Below are positions 52,114 through 62,064 of a DNA stretch of 62,133 nucleotides, piece by piece. A model generated the notes under the pieces. That model worked only from the letters and a program-made list of their open reading frames with translations. It was not told the origin of the DNA and searched no databases. The first letter of the stretch is position 1; every line of letters begins with the position of its first letter. A program made the translations under genes and the position numbers. This stretch comes from an uncultured Paracoccaceae bacterium (GTDB lineage Bacteria > Pseudomonadota > Alphaproteobacteria > Rhodobacterales > Rhodobacteraceae), in assembly GCA_937146765.1 (NCBI GenBank), contig CAKZRP010000034.1, positions 1 through 62,133 of the forward strand, written 5' to 3'.

Positions 52114-52545
52114 ATGAGCGACCGCCTGTTCGGCGTGTTCGGATTGGCGCTAGGCGCCTTCTACATCTGGGCCGCATCCATCATCCCCGACAGTTTCATG
52201 TCCGACGAGGTGGGGCCGCGGGCCTTTCCCTATATCGTCGGAACGGTGATCCTGATCTGTTCCCTGATCTTCATCCTGCGTCCCGATGCCGAGCCTGCCT
52301 GGCCGACGATGCACAGCTTTGCCGAGATCCTCTTTGCCGGGGCGGTGATGTTTGTCTACGCCTGGGCGCTGCCGGAGCTGGGCTTTCTGATCTCCACCGT
52401 CTTTGCCACCGCCTATCTCACCTGGCGACTGGGCACCGCGCCCCTTTGGGCTCTGGTTACCGGGGTCTGCACCTCGGGCGGTATCTATGTCGTCTTTCAC
52501 CTGATCCTTGGCCTGTCGCTCGCCAAGGGCCCCTTCGGATTCTGA
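52114..52545 (+). CDS. tctB: TctB-like small permease subunit
   Basis: A 143-residue membrane protein with four hydrophobic segments. Family marks are IIPDSFMSDEVGPRAFPYIV near the N-terminus and the later segment AWALPELGFLISTVFATAYL. The start at 52114 follows GGGAGGAAACC and places the first hydrophobic helix at the N-terminus. It is the small subunit of the tripartite tricarboxylate transporter, between tctC and tctA. Confidence 0.92.
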   Translation: MSDRLFGVFGLALGAFYIWAASIIPDSFMSDEVGPRAFPYIVGTVILICSLIFILRPDAEPAWPTMHSFAEILFAGAVMFVYAWALPELGFLISTVFATAYLTWRLGTAPLWALVTGVCTSGGIYVVFHLILGLSLAKGPFGF

Positions 52546-52555
52546 GGCGGACCCC

Positions 52556-54100
52556 ATGGAAACCCTAGCAAATCTTGCCGATGGCTTTGTCATTGCCCTG
52601 ACCTGGCAGAACCTCCTGCTGGCGCTGATCGGCTGCTTTCTCGGCACCCTGATGGGCGCCCTTCCGGGCCTCGGGCCGGCCAATGGCGTCGCCATCCTGA
52701 TCCCGATCGCCTTCTCGCTCGGTCTCGGGCCGACGCCGGCGCTGATCCTGCTGACCAGTGTCTATTACGGCGCCATGTACGGGGGGCGGATCTCGTCGAT
52801 CCTGCTCAATATCCCCGGCGACGAGCCGGCGATGATGACCTGTCTCGACGGCTATCCGATGGCGCAGCAGGGCAAGGCGGGCGAAGCGCTGACGCTCTCG
52901 GGCATTGCCTCCTTTGTCGGCGCCTTCTTTGCCACCTGCGGGCTGGTGCTTCTGGCGCCGCAGCTGGTGAAGATCGCACTGCTGTTTGGTCCGGCGGAGT
53001 ATTTCGTGCTTTTCACGCTCGCCTTTGCGACGCTGGGCGGGATCTCCTCCACCAATCAGGCCAAGGCGGCCTTTGCCGCGGCGCTCGGCCTCGGCATCGC
53101 GATGATCGGCAGCGACAGCCAGACTGGCTCGCAACGCTTCACCTTTGGCGAGATCCACCTCTATGACGGGATTGATTTCCTCATTGCCATCGTCGGCCTC
53201 TTTGCCCTGTCGGAGGTCTTCATCTTCCTTGAACATCACCGGGGCGGAGCCGTGGGCAAAAGCGGTGCCATGAACATCGGCAAGCTGATGCCGGACTTGG
53301 CGATGATCAAACGCTGCCTGCCGACCATGGGCCGCGGCACCCTCATTGGCTTCATTGCCGGGGTGCTGCCCGGGGCGGGGGCCTCCTTGGGCTCCTTCCT
53401 CGCCTATTCGATCGAGAAATCGACGGTGGACCGCAGGGGCGAGAGCTTTGGCAAGGGGGACCCGCGTGGCGTGGCCGCGCCCGAGGCGGGCAACAACGCC
53501 GCTTCCGGGGGCGCCTTGGTGCCGATGCTGGCGCTCGGCGTGCCGGGGTCCGGCACCACGGCGGTGCTGCTGGCGGTGCTCCTTCAACTCAACATCACGC
53601 CGGGGCCGCTCCTGTTCCAGAAAAACCCGGATGTGGTCTGGGGGCTGATCGCGGCGCTGTTCATCGGCAACGTGATGCTGCTGGCGCTCAACATCCCCCT
53701 GGTGGGCCTGTTCACCCGCGTGCTGCTGGTGCCGACCCGCATCCTGATGCCGGTGGTGGCGATGATCTCATTCGTCGGGATCTATGCGATCACCAATTCC
53801 ACCTTTGACGTGATGATGATGGTGGGCTTTGGCCTTGCCGGCTGGGTGCTGCGCAAGCTCGACGTGCCGATGGTGCCGATCATCCTCGGCATTCTGCTGG
53901 GCAATGAGATGGAGGTGAACATGCGCCGCGCTATGACCATCTCCGACGGCGATTGGGGCATCTTTGTCAGCTCGCCCCTGTCGATCATCCTCTGGGCCAT
54001 CGCGATCACCGGCTTTGTGCTGCCGATCTTCCTCGGCGAACGGATGAAGAAACGGATGGAAGCCAGCCGCCCCGAAGAGCAGATCAACGTCGGCGATTGA
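52556..54100 (+). CDS. tctA: TctA-like large permease subunit
   Basis: A 514-residue membrane protein. Signature segments are TLMGALPGLGPANGVAILIP (about 31-50), YYGAMYGGRISSILLNIPGD and the second pore repeat FIAGVLPGAGASLGSFLAYS, with AAPEAGNNAASGGALVPMLA and LGVPGSGTTAVLL after it. These are the family's two conserved halves. It forms the ion-coupled channel for the tricarboxylate bound by TctC. The start at 52556 lies ten bases after the tctB stop. Confidence 0.95.
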   Translation: METLANLADGFVIALTWQNLLLALIGCFLGTLMGALPGLGPANGVAILIPIAFSLGLGPTPALILLTSVYYGAMYGGRISSILLNIPGDEPAMMTCLDGYPMAQQGKAGEALTLSGIASFVGAFFATCGLVLLAPQLVKIALLFGPAEYFVLFTLAFATLGGISSTNQAKAAFAAALGLGIAMIGSDSQTGSQRFTFGEIHLYDGIDFLIAIVGLFALSEVFIFLEHHRGGAVGKSGAMNIGKLMPDLAMIKRCLPTMGRGTLIGFIAGVLPGAGASLGSFLAYSIEKSTVDRRGESFGKGDPRGVAAPEAGNNAASGGALVPMLALGVPGSGTTAVLLAVLLQLNITPGPLLFQKNPDVVWGLIAALFIGNVMLLALNIPLVGLFTRVLLVPTRILMPVVAMISFVGIYAITNSTFDVMMMVGFGLAGWVLRKLDVPMVPIILGILLGNEMEVNMRRAMTISDGDWGIFVSSPLSIILWAIAITGFVLPIFLGERMKKRMEASRPEEQINVGD

Positions 54101-54110
54101 AACGACCCCT

Positions 54111-54137
54111 CCGGCCCCCCGCATGTGAGGGGGCCGG
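54111..54137 (+). terminator. Terminator-like hairpin after tctA
   Basis: CCGGCCCCC (54111-54119) pairs with GGGGGCCGG (54129-54137) over nine bases. Only TT follows, so termination may be partial, allowing readthrough into the aconitase gene. Confidence 0.6.
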
Positions 54138-54238
54138 TTCCAACAAAGCCTGCCCCCCTTTGACGACCGGACATTCAGACCGCTGTCGCCCCGACTTCGG
54201 GGCGCAGGGGCGGAGATTTTCCTCAACCGGGGGCGGCA

Positions 54239-56845
54239 ATGACCAAGACAAGGCAGGACATTCCGATGGTTGAGACCAAGACAATCACAATCGACGCGCA
54301 GGCGCTGCAGGTGACGGATCTGCCGCAGATCCTCGGCGCGCGGCTGGCCCGGCTGCCCCATGTCCTGCGGCTCTTGTCCGAGAACCACTTGCGCACGACC
54401 GGTGAGGTCGCACCGCTGCTGGCGGCACTGGACAGCTGGCTTGAGGGGCGCGGCGATGGGTTCGAGTTCCTGTTCCGGCCCAATCGCCTGCTGATGCATG
54501 ACACCACCTGCACCCCGGCGCTGGCGGATATCGCGGCGCTGCGCGATGTGCTGGCGGAGGCGGGCTGCGATCCTTCGGTGCTGACCCCGGACCTGCCGGT
54601 AGAGGTCTCGGTCGACCATTCGATCGCGGTGGATGTCTATGCGCAGCCGGATGCATTGGCCCGGAACACAAGGACCGAGATCGCCCGCAACGCGGAGCGT
54701 TACAGCTTCATGAAATGGGCGGCGGGCGTGATGGGGACACTGAACGTGAACCCGCCCGGCACCGGGATCATGCACACGATCAACCTTGAGCAATTGGCGA
54801 GGCTGGTGGTTGTCGAGGAGGGGCGCGCCCATCCCGACATGATGATCGGCACCGACAGCCACACGCCGATGGTGAACGGCCTCGGCGTGCTGGCCTGGGG
54901 GGTTGGCGGGCTTGAGGCGGAGAGCGCGATGTTCGGCCAGCCGCTGGCGCTGGCCTTCCCCGAGGTGGTGGGCGTCCGCCTGACCGGCGCGCTGCGGCCC
55001 GGCACGCTGGCGACCGACCTTGCGCTTGAGGTGACCCATCGCCTGCGCGAGATCGGAGTGACCGGCAGCTTTGTCGAGTTCTTCGGCCCCGGCGTCGCGA
55101 CCCTCTCGGTGGATGACCGGGCGGTGGTGGCGAATATGGCGCCGGAATACGGTGCATCGACGGGCTTTTTCCCGGTCGATGGCGAAAGCGTCGCCTACCT
55201 GCGGCGCACGGGCCGCGAGGAGGCGCTTTTGGTGCAGGTCGCTCCCCTGATGCAGGGACAGGGCCTGTGGTTCGCCCCTGACGCGGTGCCACATTTTGAC
55301 CGCGAGATCACTATCGATCTCGACCGTCTCGCGCCGCTTCTGGCGGGGCCGCGACGCCCTCAGGACCGACTGGCCGCCTCCGGTGCCGAAGCGGCCATCG
55401 AGGCGGCGCTGGGGCGCAAGATGCAGCCCGGCGCGGGGATCCCCGACGGCGCGGTGGGCATTGCCGCCATCACCAGCTGCACCAATACCTCCTCACCCCG
55501 GCTGTTGGTCACCGCCGGCCTGCTGGCCCAAAAGGCGCAGGCGCGCGGGTTGACACCCGCCGATTGGGTCAAGACCTCGCTGGCGCCGGGCTCGCCCTCG
55601 GCGCGGGAGATGCTGACCCGCGCCGGGCTGATGCAGGCGCTGGAGGCCACGGGCTTTGGCATCGTCGGCTATGGCTGCACCACCTGCATCGGCAATTCCG
55701 GCCCGCTGCCCGCCGCCATCGAGGCCGCCCTGGGCGAGGGCAAGGCGATCGCGGCGGTCCTCTCCGGCAACAGGAACTTTCCCGGCCGGGTGCACCCCAA
55801 GCTGGACCTTGGCTTCCTCGCCTCGCCGCCGCTGGTGATAGCCTTTGCCCTCAAAGGGCATGTGTGCGGCGATATCCTTGCGGATCCCCTGTGTTTGGAT
55901 GCCGCGGGCGGGCCGGTCACCCTGTCTGACCTCTGGCCTTCGGAGGCGGAGATCGACGCGGCCCTGTCGCGCGCGCTTGCGCCCGAGAGCGTGCCAGCCG
56001 CCTTTGCCGAGGCGCGGCGCAATCCCGATTGGGCGGCGCTGACCGCGCCGCAAACTGCCTGTTTTCCATGGGATCCGGCCTCGCGCAGCCTGAGGCGCCC
56101 CGCCTTCGTCTCGCGCCAGACGGTCACGCGGCTTGGTCACTACAGGGCCACACCCTTGATGGTGCTGGGCGATGACATGACCACCGACCATATCTCGCCC
56201 GCCGGCTGGATCGCGCCCGAAAGCGCGGCGGGACGCTGGCTGATCGCGCGCGGTGGCGATCCCAAAAACCTCAATGTCTATGCCTCCTATCGCGGCAATT
56301 GGGAGGTCATGCTGCGTGGCCTGTTCAACAACAAGAGCGTGGTCAATGCGCTGGCCCCCGATCTGGCCCCGGCGATGACGGTGCTGCCGGACGGGCGGGC
56401 GCTGCCGGTCTTCGAGGCCGCCGAGGTCCTGTGCCGGCAAGAGCAACCGGCGATCCTGCTGGCCGGGCATCGCTACGGCATGGGATCGAGCCGCGACTGG
56501 GCCGCCAAGGGGGCGGCGCTACTGGGGCTGCGGGCCGTTCTGGCGCGCAGTTTCGAGCGCATCCACCGCTCCAACCTGATCGGCATGGGCATCCTGCCGG
56601 TGGAGCTGGCCGCGGGCTTCATCCCCGCCGAGGCGGGAATTACCGCGCGGGACCGCTTTGAACTGGATGTGGTTGGCGACAGGCTGACACCAAGGATGCC
56701 CCTCGAGATCCGCTGGCATCGCGAGGGTGGCGGGATCGAGGTGATCCGCGCCACGGCGGCGGTGGATACCCAGCAGGAGGTCGCGCTGCTGCGCGCTGGC
56801 GGTGTGCTGAAGTCGATCCTGAACCGGATGCTCCCTGCCGCCTGA
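54239..56845 (+). CDS. Aconitase-family hydratase (AcnA/AcnD type)
   Basis: An 868-residue protein with the complete aconitase layout. Cluster ligands are the Cys in SCTNTSSPRLL and the two in YGCTTCIGNSGPL. Substrate residues occur in VDHSIAVDV, MIGTDSHTPMVNGLG and VLGDDMTTDHISPAG, and the swivel domain has AGHRYGMGSSRDWAAKGAAL and RSFERIHRSNLIGMG. The length fits AcnA/AcnD rather than AcnB. It interconverts a tricarboxylate with its cis-unsaturated form, such as citrate or isocitrate via cis-aconitate, or 2-methylcitrate. It follows tctCBA and probably feeds the imported acid into central metabolism. It may be a second, dedicated aconitase. Confidence 0.93.
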   Translation: MTKTRQDIPMVETKTITIDAQALQVTDLPQILGARLARLPHVLRLLSENHLRTTGEVAPLLAALDSWLEGRGDGFEFLFRPNRLLMHDTTCTPALADIAALRDVLAEAGCDPSVLTPDLPVEVSVDHSIAVDVYAQPDALARNTRTEIARNAERYSFMKWAAGVMGTLNVNPPGTGIMHTINLEQLARLVVVEEGRAHPDMMIGTDSHTPMVNGLGVLAWGVGGLEAESAMFGQPLALAFPEVVGVRLTGALRPGTLATDLALEVTHRLREIGVTGSFVEFFGPGVATLSVDDRAVVANMAPEYGASTGFFPVDGESVAYLRRTGREEALLVQVAPLMQGQGLWFAPDAVPHFDREITIDLDRLAPLLAGPRRPQDRLAASGAEAAIEAALGRKMQPGAGIPDGAVGIAAITSCTNTSSPRLLVTAGLLAQKAQARGLTPADWVKTSLAPGSPSAREMLTRAGLMQALEATGFGIVGYGCTTCIGNSGPLPAAIEAALGEGKAIAAVLSGNRNFPGRVHPKLDLGFLASPPLVIAFALKGHVCGDILADPLCLDAAGGPVTLSDLWPSEAEIDAALSRALAPESVPAAFAEARRNPDWAALTAPQTACFPWDPASRSLRRPAFVSRQTVTRLGHYRATPLMVLGDDMTTDHISPAGWIAPESAAGRWLIARGGDPKNLNVYASYRGNWEVMLRGLFNNKSVVNALAPDLAPAMTVLPDGRALPVFEAAEVLCRQEQPAILLAGHRYGMGSSRDWAAKGAALLGLRAVLARSFERIHRSNLIGMGILPVELAAGFIPAEAGITARDRFELDVVGDRLTPRMPLEIRWHREGGGIEVIRATAAVDTQQEVALLRAGGVLKSILNRMLPAA

Positions 56846-56851
56846 GGTGGG

Positions 56852-57763
56852 TCAGGCGGACCACTTGCTGGCCTCGTCCGAGGCGCGGATGAGCTGCATC
56901 TTGCTGCTCATCGCGCCCGCGAGGTGTCTTTTCATCGCAAAGGAGGCCTCGAGGATCTCCCCCCGCGCCAACAGGTCGAGGATCGCCAGATGCTGGGTCG
57001 ATTGCTGGATGAACCGCTCCGGCGTCGAGGCGGCGCGATACTCCAGCAGCCGCCGCATCTGGTTCACCCGCACCAGCGCCATGTGGAAATAGGGGTTGTT
57101 GGCAAAGGTCATCAGATCCTCGTGGAACCTGGCCCCGTTGCCAAGGAGCTGTTCCACCGGCAGATGTGCGATGTCGCGATCAAGCATCCGCTGCTGGGTG
57201 GCGCGCAGCTCCTCCAGCTTGTCGCGCGAGACCTCGTATTCCGGCAAGAGCATCGCCGCCGGCTCGATCGCCATGCGCAGCTGGTAGATCTGTTCGAAGG
57301 CCTTGGGTGATTTCGCCACATTGAGCAGGCGCCAACCATAGCCGGCCTTCGGCTCCGCCCAGCCTTCGCGCACGGCGCGGGTCAGGATTTCCTGCACCTG
57401 CGATTTGGTCAGCTCATAGGTCTCGCGCAGGAATTGCTCGGTGACTTCTTCGGGCAGCACATCGTTGCGCCAGTCGTTGGCGATCCGGTGATAGGGGCTC
57501 TGTCGCTCGTCTCGCAGCACCGGCTGTGCGCGGGCGCTGGCGCCGGGCGCGGTTTCGGCGACATAGAAGCCGCGGTTCTGCATCTGCTGCACCAGCCCAG
57601 CCTCGAGCAGGATCAGCAGCGCCTCTCGCACCGGCGAGCGGGAGACGCCAAAGGCATCGGCCAGGGCCTGTGCCCGCAGATGCTCGCCGGGTTGAACCTC
57701 GCGCGCGGCGATTTTCATCGAGATGTCCTGCGCAATGCGCTCGGCGAGGGGGCTCTTGGCCAT
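56852..57763 (-). CDS. GntR-family regulator with an extra wing domain, FCD type
   Basis: A 303-residue regulator from the ATG at 57763. The GntR helix-turn-helix (about 8-75) has LRAQALADAFGVSRSPVREA. Residues about 90-155 look like a second winged helix (TEQFLRETYELTKSQVQEIL), an arrangement seen in some GntR proteins. The FCD ligand-binding domain (about 165-300) has QIYQLRMAIEPAAML, RFHEDLMTFANNP and QHLAILDLLARGE. It is convergent with the aconitase gene (6 bases apart), so it probably controls the tct-aconitase operon, with a tricarboxylate as inducer. Candidate operators contain ATGCA. Confidence 0.9.
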   Translation of the reverse strand: MAKSPLAERIAQDISMKIAAREVQPGEHLRAQALADAFGVSRSPVREALLILLEAGLVQQMQNRGFYVAETAPGASARAQPVLRDERQSPYHRIANDWRNDVLPEEVTEQFLRETYELTKSQVQEILTRAVREGWAEPKAGYGWRLLNVAKSPKAFEQIYQLRMAIEPAAMLLPEYEVSRDKLEELRATQQRMLDRDIAHLPVEQLLGNGARFHEDLMTFANNPYFHMALVRVNQMRRLLEYRAASTPERFIQQSTQHLAILDLLARGEILEASFAMKRHLAGAMSSKMQLIRASDEASKWSA

Positions 57764-57980
57764 GGCGGTCCTTGCACTTGGGGCTTTGGGCGCATTTTGC
57801 CGAAAGGTGAGGAAAAATGCAATTCCCTGGGGCAGTGGCGCGGGCTGTCGATCCGGGGGCGCTTGTCGCGTTCCCTTGAGGGAAATCTGCAAATTCCCGC
57901 GTCTGGATGGGGGACGGTCAGGCCAAGTTCGGGACGGCTCTGCCCGCAGGCCAAGGGGGAGGAGGGAAAAGCGAAGCGGT

Positions 57981-58000
57981 CAGAAATGCAAACTTCTGAA
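57981..58000. promoter_or_regulatory. Small palindrome upstream of the GntR gene
   Basis: TCAGAA (57981-57986), ATGCAAAC, TTCTGA (57995-58000). It resembles the TTTCTGCA pair upstream of tctC and could be an operator for the GntR protein. It lies about 220 bases before the gene, which weakens the case. Confidence 0.3.
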
Positions 58001-58023
58001 AGGCGGCGGCCGGGCCGCGACGG

Positions 58024-58681
58024 TTACAGGTTTTCCGGCGTATAGAGGTCAGAGCTCAGGGCCACCCGTTGCGCGCCGTCTTGGGGGCCGATCTCCTTGA
58101 CCTTGATCATCGTTGTCAGGATCTCGCGGGCGAGGGTCTGCATCGGATGCGAAATCACCGGCGTGCGGGTGCCGTCAATCAGTGCGGCGCGGGTGGAGAC
58201 GAACAATTCCCACCCAACGGCCACGAAATCGGACCGCCTCGGCGTATCTCGCAGGCGGCAATGGCGCCGGTGATGCCGCCGCCCGAAACATAAAGGCCGC
58301 AGAGATCGGGATGGTCCGTGATCAGGGCTTCGACCATACCACGCCCGACGGCCGCGGATTCATAGGTGGCGAGAGGCTCGAACAGCTGGAACCTGGAATT
58401 GTGCTCGCGAAGATACGAGCGAAAGCCACTCTCGTTGAGCTCCTGGTTGCGATAGCGGTGGTTGCCGAGCAGGATCCCGATCTTGCCGGGCTGCTTGGCG
58501 ATAGTGGTGAAGGCCCAGGCTGCCGCGCGCCCCACTTTCCAATTGTCGAGGCCGACAAAGCCGACGTTGCCGCTGGCGGCCAGGGGGGCGATCATCGCGG
58601 TGACCGGAATGCCGCGTGTCATGACACGGTTGATCGCATCAGAGACCAGCGGATGCTGCGCCGCGACGAGAGCCTCACCGA
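58024..58681 (-). pseudogene. LacI-type/periplasmic sugar-binding domain, degraded
   Basis: It reads [20 protein letters not shown], then [18 protein letters not shown] and [21 protein letters not shown] frameshift near 58225 separates this from a second part with [19 protein letters not shown] and [15 protein letters not shown]. This is the Peripla_BP fold of a LacI regulator or sugar-binding protein. The N-terminal third, with any helix-turn-helix, is missing. At about 58690 the sequence jumps to an ABC ATPase fragment on the other strand, so a deletion or inversion joined two unrelated ends. Confidence 0.78.
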
Positions 58682-58703
58682 CTATCGGTACCGTAAACCC
58701 GGT

Positions 58704-59130
<427 letters not shown>

Positions 59131-59134
<4 letters not shown>

Positions 59135-60273
59135 AGCATCCGCAGCAATTCCGGCGAGGGATCCCCGGTTTCCGCCAGGCCGCGCGCCCGCTGGAAGGCG
59201 GCGATCGCCTCACGCGATTTCGGCCCGATCACCCCGTCACTGCCGCCGGTGTCATAGCCGGCGGCGGTCAGTCTTTGCTGCAGGGCGATGCGGTCGCGTT
59301 TCACCAGACCGTATTGGTCCGGCGGGAAGCTGGCGCGCAAGGGCCCGCCGCCGGCGATCCGATCCGCCAGCAGACCGACCCCAAGCGCGTAGGAATCGGA
59401 ATTGTTGTAGCGCTTGATGGCGCGGAAATTCGCGGTGGTGACAAAGCTGGGTCCGCCCGCCTGCGGCTGGATCACATCGCCCGACGGCGCGCCAGGCCCG
59501 GCTTCCGCCCCCCAGCGCAGGCCGCTTTGCCAGCCGTTGCGGGACAGGTAGGCGGCGGTGGAGGCGAGGGCGTCGCTGGGGTCCTCCGACCAGATGTCGC
59601 GCCGCCCGTCGCCGGTGAAATCCACCGCATAGGCGAGGTAGGAGGTGGGGATGAACTGGGTGTGCCCCATCGCCCCGGCCCAGCTGCCGGTCATCTCGCG
59701 GGCGGAGATATCGCCGCGCGCCAGGATCTTCAGCGCCGCCACCAGCTGGCTCTCGAAAAAGGCGCCGCGGCGCCCGTCAAAGGCGAGGGTGGAGGTGGCG
59801 GAGATCACCGGCACGTCGCCGCGCCGCTCGCCAAAGAAGCTCTCGAGCCCCCAGACCGCGGTGACCACATGGGCCTCGACCCCGTAACGCTGTTCCACCG
59901 CCGCCAGCGTGGCACGATGGCGGGCAAAGGCGGCGCGGCCCTTGCTGATCCGTTCGTCGGAAACCGCGATGGAGAGGTAATCTTCGAGCGAGCGTTTGAA
60001 CTCGGTCTGGTTGCGGTCGCGGCTGACCACGCCCGGCAGGTATCCCGCACCGCGAAAGGCGGTCGCGAGAAGGTCCGGGGAGAACCCCTGCGCGCTGGCG
60101 CGGGCGCGAAACCCCTGCAGCCAGGCGTCATAGCCGGCATTGCGCTGCGGGCGCAGATCCTCCGGCAGGCCCGAAGGGCGTTGAGGCACCGGTGCGGGAA
60201 GCCTTGCGCCGCCACACCCCATCAACCCAAGCGCCAATGCGCCGGCTCCGAAATGCCGTCTGGAAAGTGCCAT
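59131..60273 (-). CDS. Lytic murein transglycosylase, MltB type, lipoprotein
   Basis: A 380-residue protein. I use the ATG at 60273 because a lipobox follows (ALGLMGC, Cys about 20) after a twin-Arg-like SRRHFGAG. The MltB core has [20 protein letters not shown] with the catalytic Glu (about 138), [20 protein letters not shown] and [18 protein letters not shown]-terminal peptidoglycan-binding repeat is marked by [20 protein letters not shown] and [11 protein letters not shown]. It cleaves peptidoglycan glycan strands with 1,6-anhydro ends at the outer-membrane inner face. The stop is at 59131-59133. Confidence 0.93.
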
Positions 60274-60433
60274 AACTGCCGATGCCTCGCTCGATTTTCT
60301 GTCTTGACTGCAGTCTATCAAGCCGGCGGGACGGAGGCGACAGCCCGCGCGGCAAAATCCGCAAATAGGACAGGCTCCGGGGGGCAAGCGGCAGGTCTTT
60401 GCCGATGCCGGCTGCCGCTGCGGCACGTCGGGG

Positions 60434-61081
60434 TCAGGCGACCGGCGTGGCCAGCGCGTCGCCTGCCAGCTGCCGCAGGAGCCCGTTGACCAGTGCCTGT
60501 GCTTCCTCCTGCCCCTTGCGGCTGCGCAACAGGCGGGCGAGCGGCGAGCCCCGCTGCGCGCTCTCCTCGCAGAGGACCAGCAGCGCGATCTCGCGCAGCT
60601 GATGCATGAGCTGTTCGGCGGCGTCCCCATCGAGCCGAGCGAGCAAGCCCTGCGGCAGCGGTGCCTGCGCCAGCAGGTCCAAGAGGGCGGGGCCGTGACG
60701 CGAGGCTTCCGCCTCGGCGATGCAGAGATCGGTCATCTGCGACATCTCCGTCAGAAAGCTGCGCACCGGCAGGGCGGTGGCCTGGCGGGAATAGCCGACC
60801 AGACGTTCCACCTCGATCATGGCCGCCGAGCCCGTCCGGCGCAGGATCAGGCCTTCGAGGGCCAGTTCCGCCTGCTCCGAGGGCGCTACGAGGGGGGCGA
60901 GACCGTCGGCAAGGCTGATCGCCTCGGCAAAGAGCACCAGCTGCACCAGCTCGCCCCGCGACAGGTCGCAGGACAGGCGCTGGATGCCGCTGCGATCGGC
61001 GTGTTTGTACTGCAGCGCGAGGCGGGCGCCGCCTTCGGCGCGCGACTCCATGGAAAAGATCTTTGCGGTCATGGCGCGCAA
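60434..61081 (-). CDS. Protein of unknown function, helical
   Basis: A 215-residue protein I do not recognise. It is rich in Leu, Ala and Glu, mostly predicted helical from residue 45 onward, with no signal peptide or membrane helix. The start could be 61081 or the Met three codons later (61072). It lies between the lytic transglycosylase and a divergent phosphatase gene. Codon use is like its neighbours and no better reading competes, so it is probably a real gene. Confidence 0.6.
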   Translation of the reverse strand: MRAMTAKIFSMESRAEGGARLALQYKHADRSGIQRLSCDLSRGELVQLVLFAEAISLADGLAPLVAPSEQAELALEGLILRRTGSAAMIEVERLVGYSRQATALPVRSFLTEMSQMTDLCIAEAEASRHGPALLDLLAQAPLPQGLLARLDGDAAEQLMHQLREIALLVLCEESAQRGSPLARLLRSRKGQEEAQALVNGLLRQLAGDALATPVA

Positions 61082-61262
61082 TAGGGTGAAATTCGGCCGC
61101 TCTTCAAGCGCTTGCGGCTAGCGTCGGCAAGGAGATGCGCAAACCTCTGGGGATAACTCAGCCGCCAAGGCAAGGCCCTGGGAATGGGCTGCGACGGATT
61201 GCGTCTGGGCGGGCAGGGGGTGCCCATGCTAGCAGAGGCAAAACGGGCAGGCGGAGGGTGAC

Positions 61263-61838
61263 ATGCGCGAGTTTCCGAAGATCTGGTTTCTGCGTCACGG
61301 GGAAACCGAATGGAACGCCGAAGGGCGGGTTCAGGGGCAGCTCGAATCCGACCTGACGCCGCGCGGTCTCCTGCAGGCGCAGCGGCAGGCGGAGCTGATC
61401 CGCGCCGCGCTTGGTCCGCTGCGCCCGCCTTGTTTCGTCTCGCCGCTGCGACGGGCGCAACGGACGGCCGAGATTGCCCTGGCCGGGCATCGCCTGCACA
61501 CGGAGCCGCGGCTGAGCGAAGTCCATGCAGGCGGGTTGCAGGGCTTGACCCGCGACGAGATCGCGCAGCAATACCCGCAGATCGACCCCCATGCACGCAG
61601 CGCCCTGAGCCTGTTTTGCGCGGCTCCCGACGGCGAGGGGTTCGCACGGTTCCATGACCGGGTTCTAGACCTCCTGATGGGGCTTGAGGCGCCTTCGGTG
61701 CTGGTGGCCCATGGTCTTCTCGGGCAGGTGCTGCGCGGGATCATCTGTGGCCTCGACTTCGAGGAGATGGAGGCGCTGCCCAACGAGCAGGGTTGTATCT
61801 ATGTCCTGGAGCAGGGGCAGGAGACAGTGTTGCGCTGA
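61263..61838 (+). CDS. Histidine phosphatase superfamily protein
   Basis: A 191-residue protein with the phosphoglycerate-mutase/phosphatase motif FLRHGETEWN (His about 11), the Arg in SPLRRAQRTAEIAL, the Glu in LSEVHAGGLQG and the second His in VAHGLLGQVLRG. This superfamily forms a phospho-His intermediate and acts on small phosphate esters. Candidates include alpha-ribazole-phosphate phosphatase (CobC), phosphoglycerate phosphatases and others. The sequence alone does not choose. Confidence 0.92.
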   Translation: MREFPKIWFLRHGETEWNAEGRVQGQLESDLTPRGLLQAQRQAELIRAALGPLRPPCFVSPLRRAQRTAEIALAGHRLHTEPRLSEVHAGGLQGLTRDEIAQQYPQIDPHARSALSLFCAAPDGEGFARFHDRVLDLLMGLEAPSVLVAHGLLGQVLRGIICGLDFEEMEALPNEQGCIYVLEQGQETVLR

Positions 61839-61938
61839 GTTCCGGGCGGCGATGTTCTAGGCCCTTTGGGTTTTTCTGCAAAAACAGTGACGCGCCCTCT
61901 TGCGCTTCGTCTTTGCTTTGTCTAAATCCGCCGTCACC

Positions 61939-62014
<76 letters not shown>

Positions 62015-62064
62015 TCCTTCCTACTTTGGACCTGTCGCGGGATTGTGCCGCTCCAGGTTCTCAT

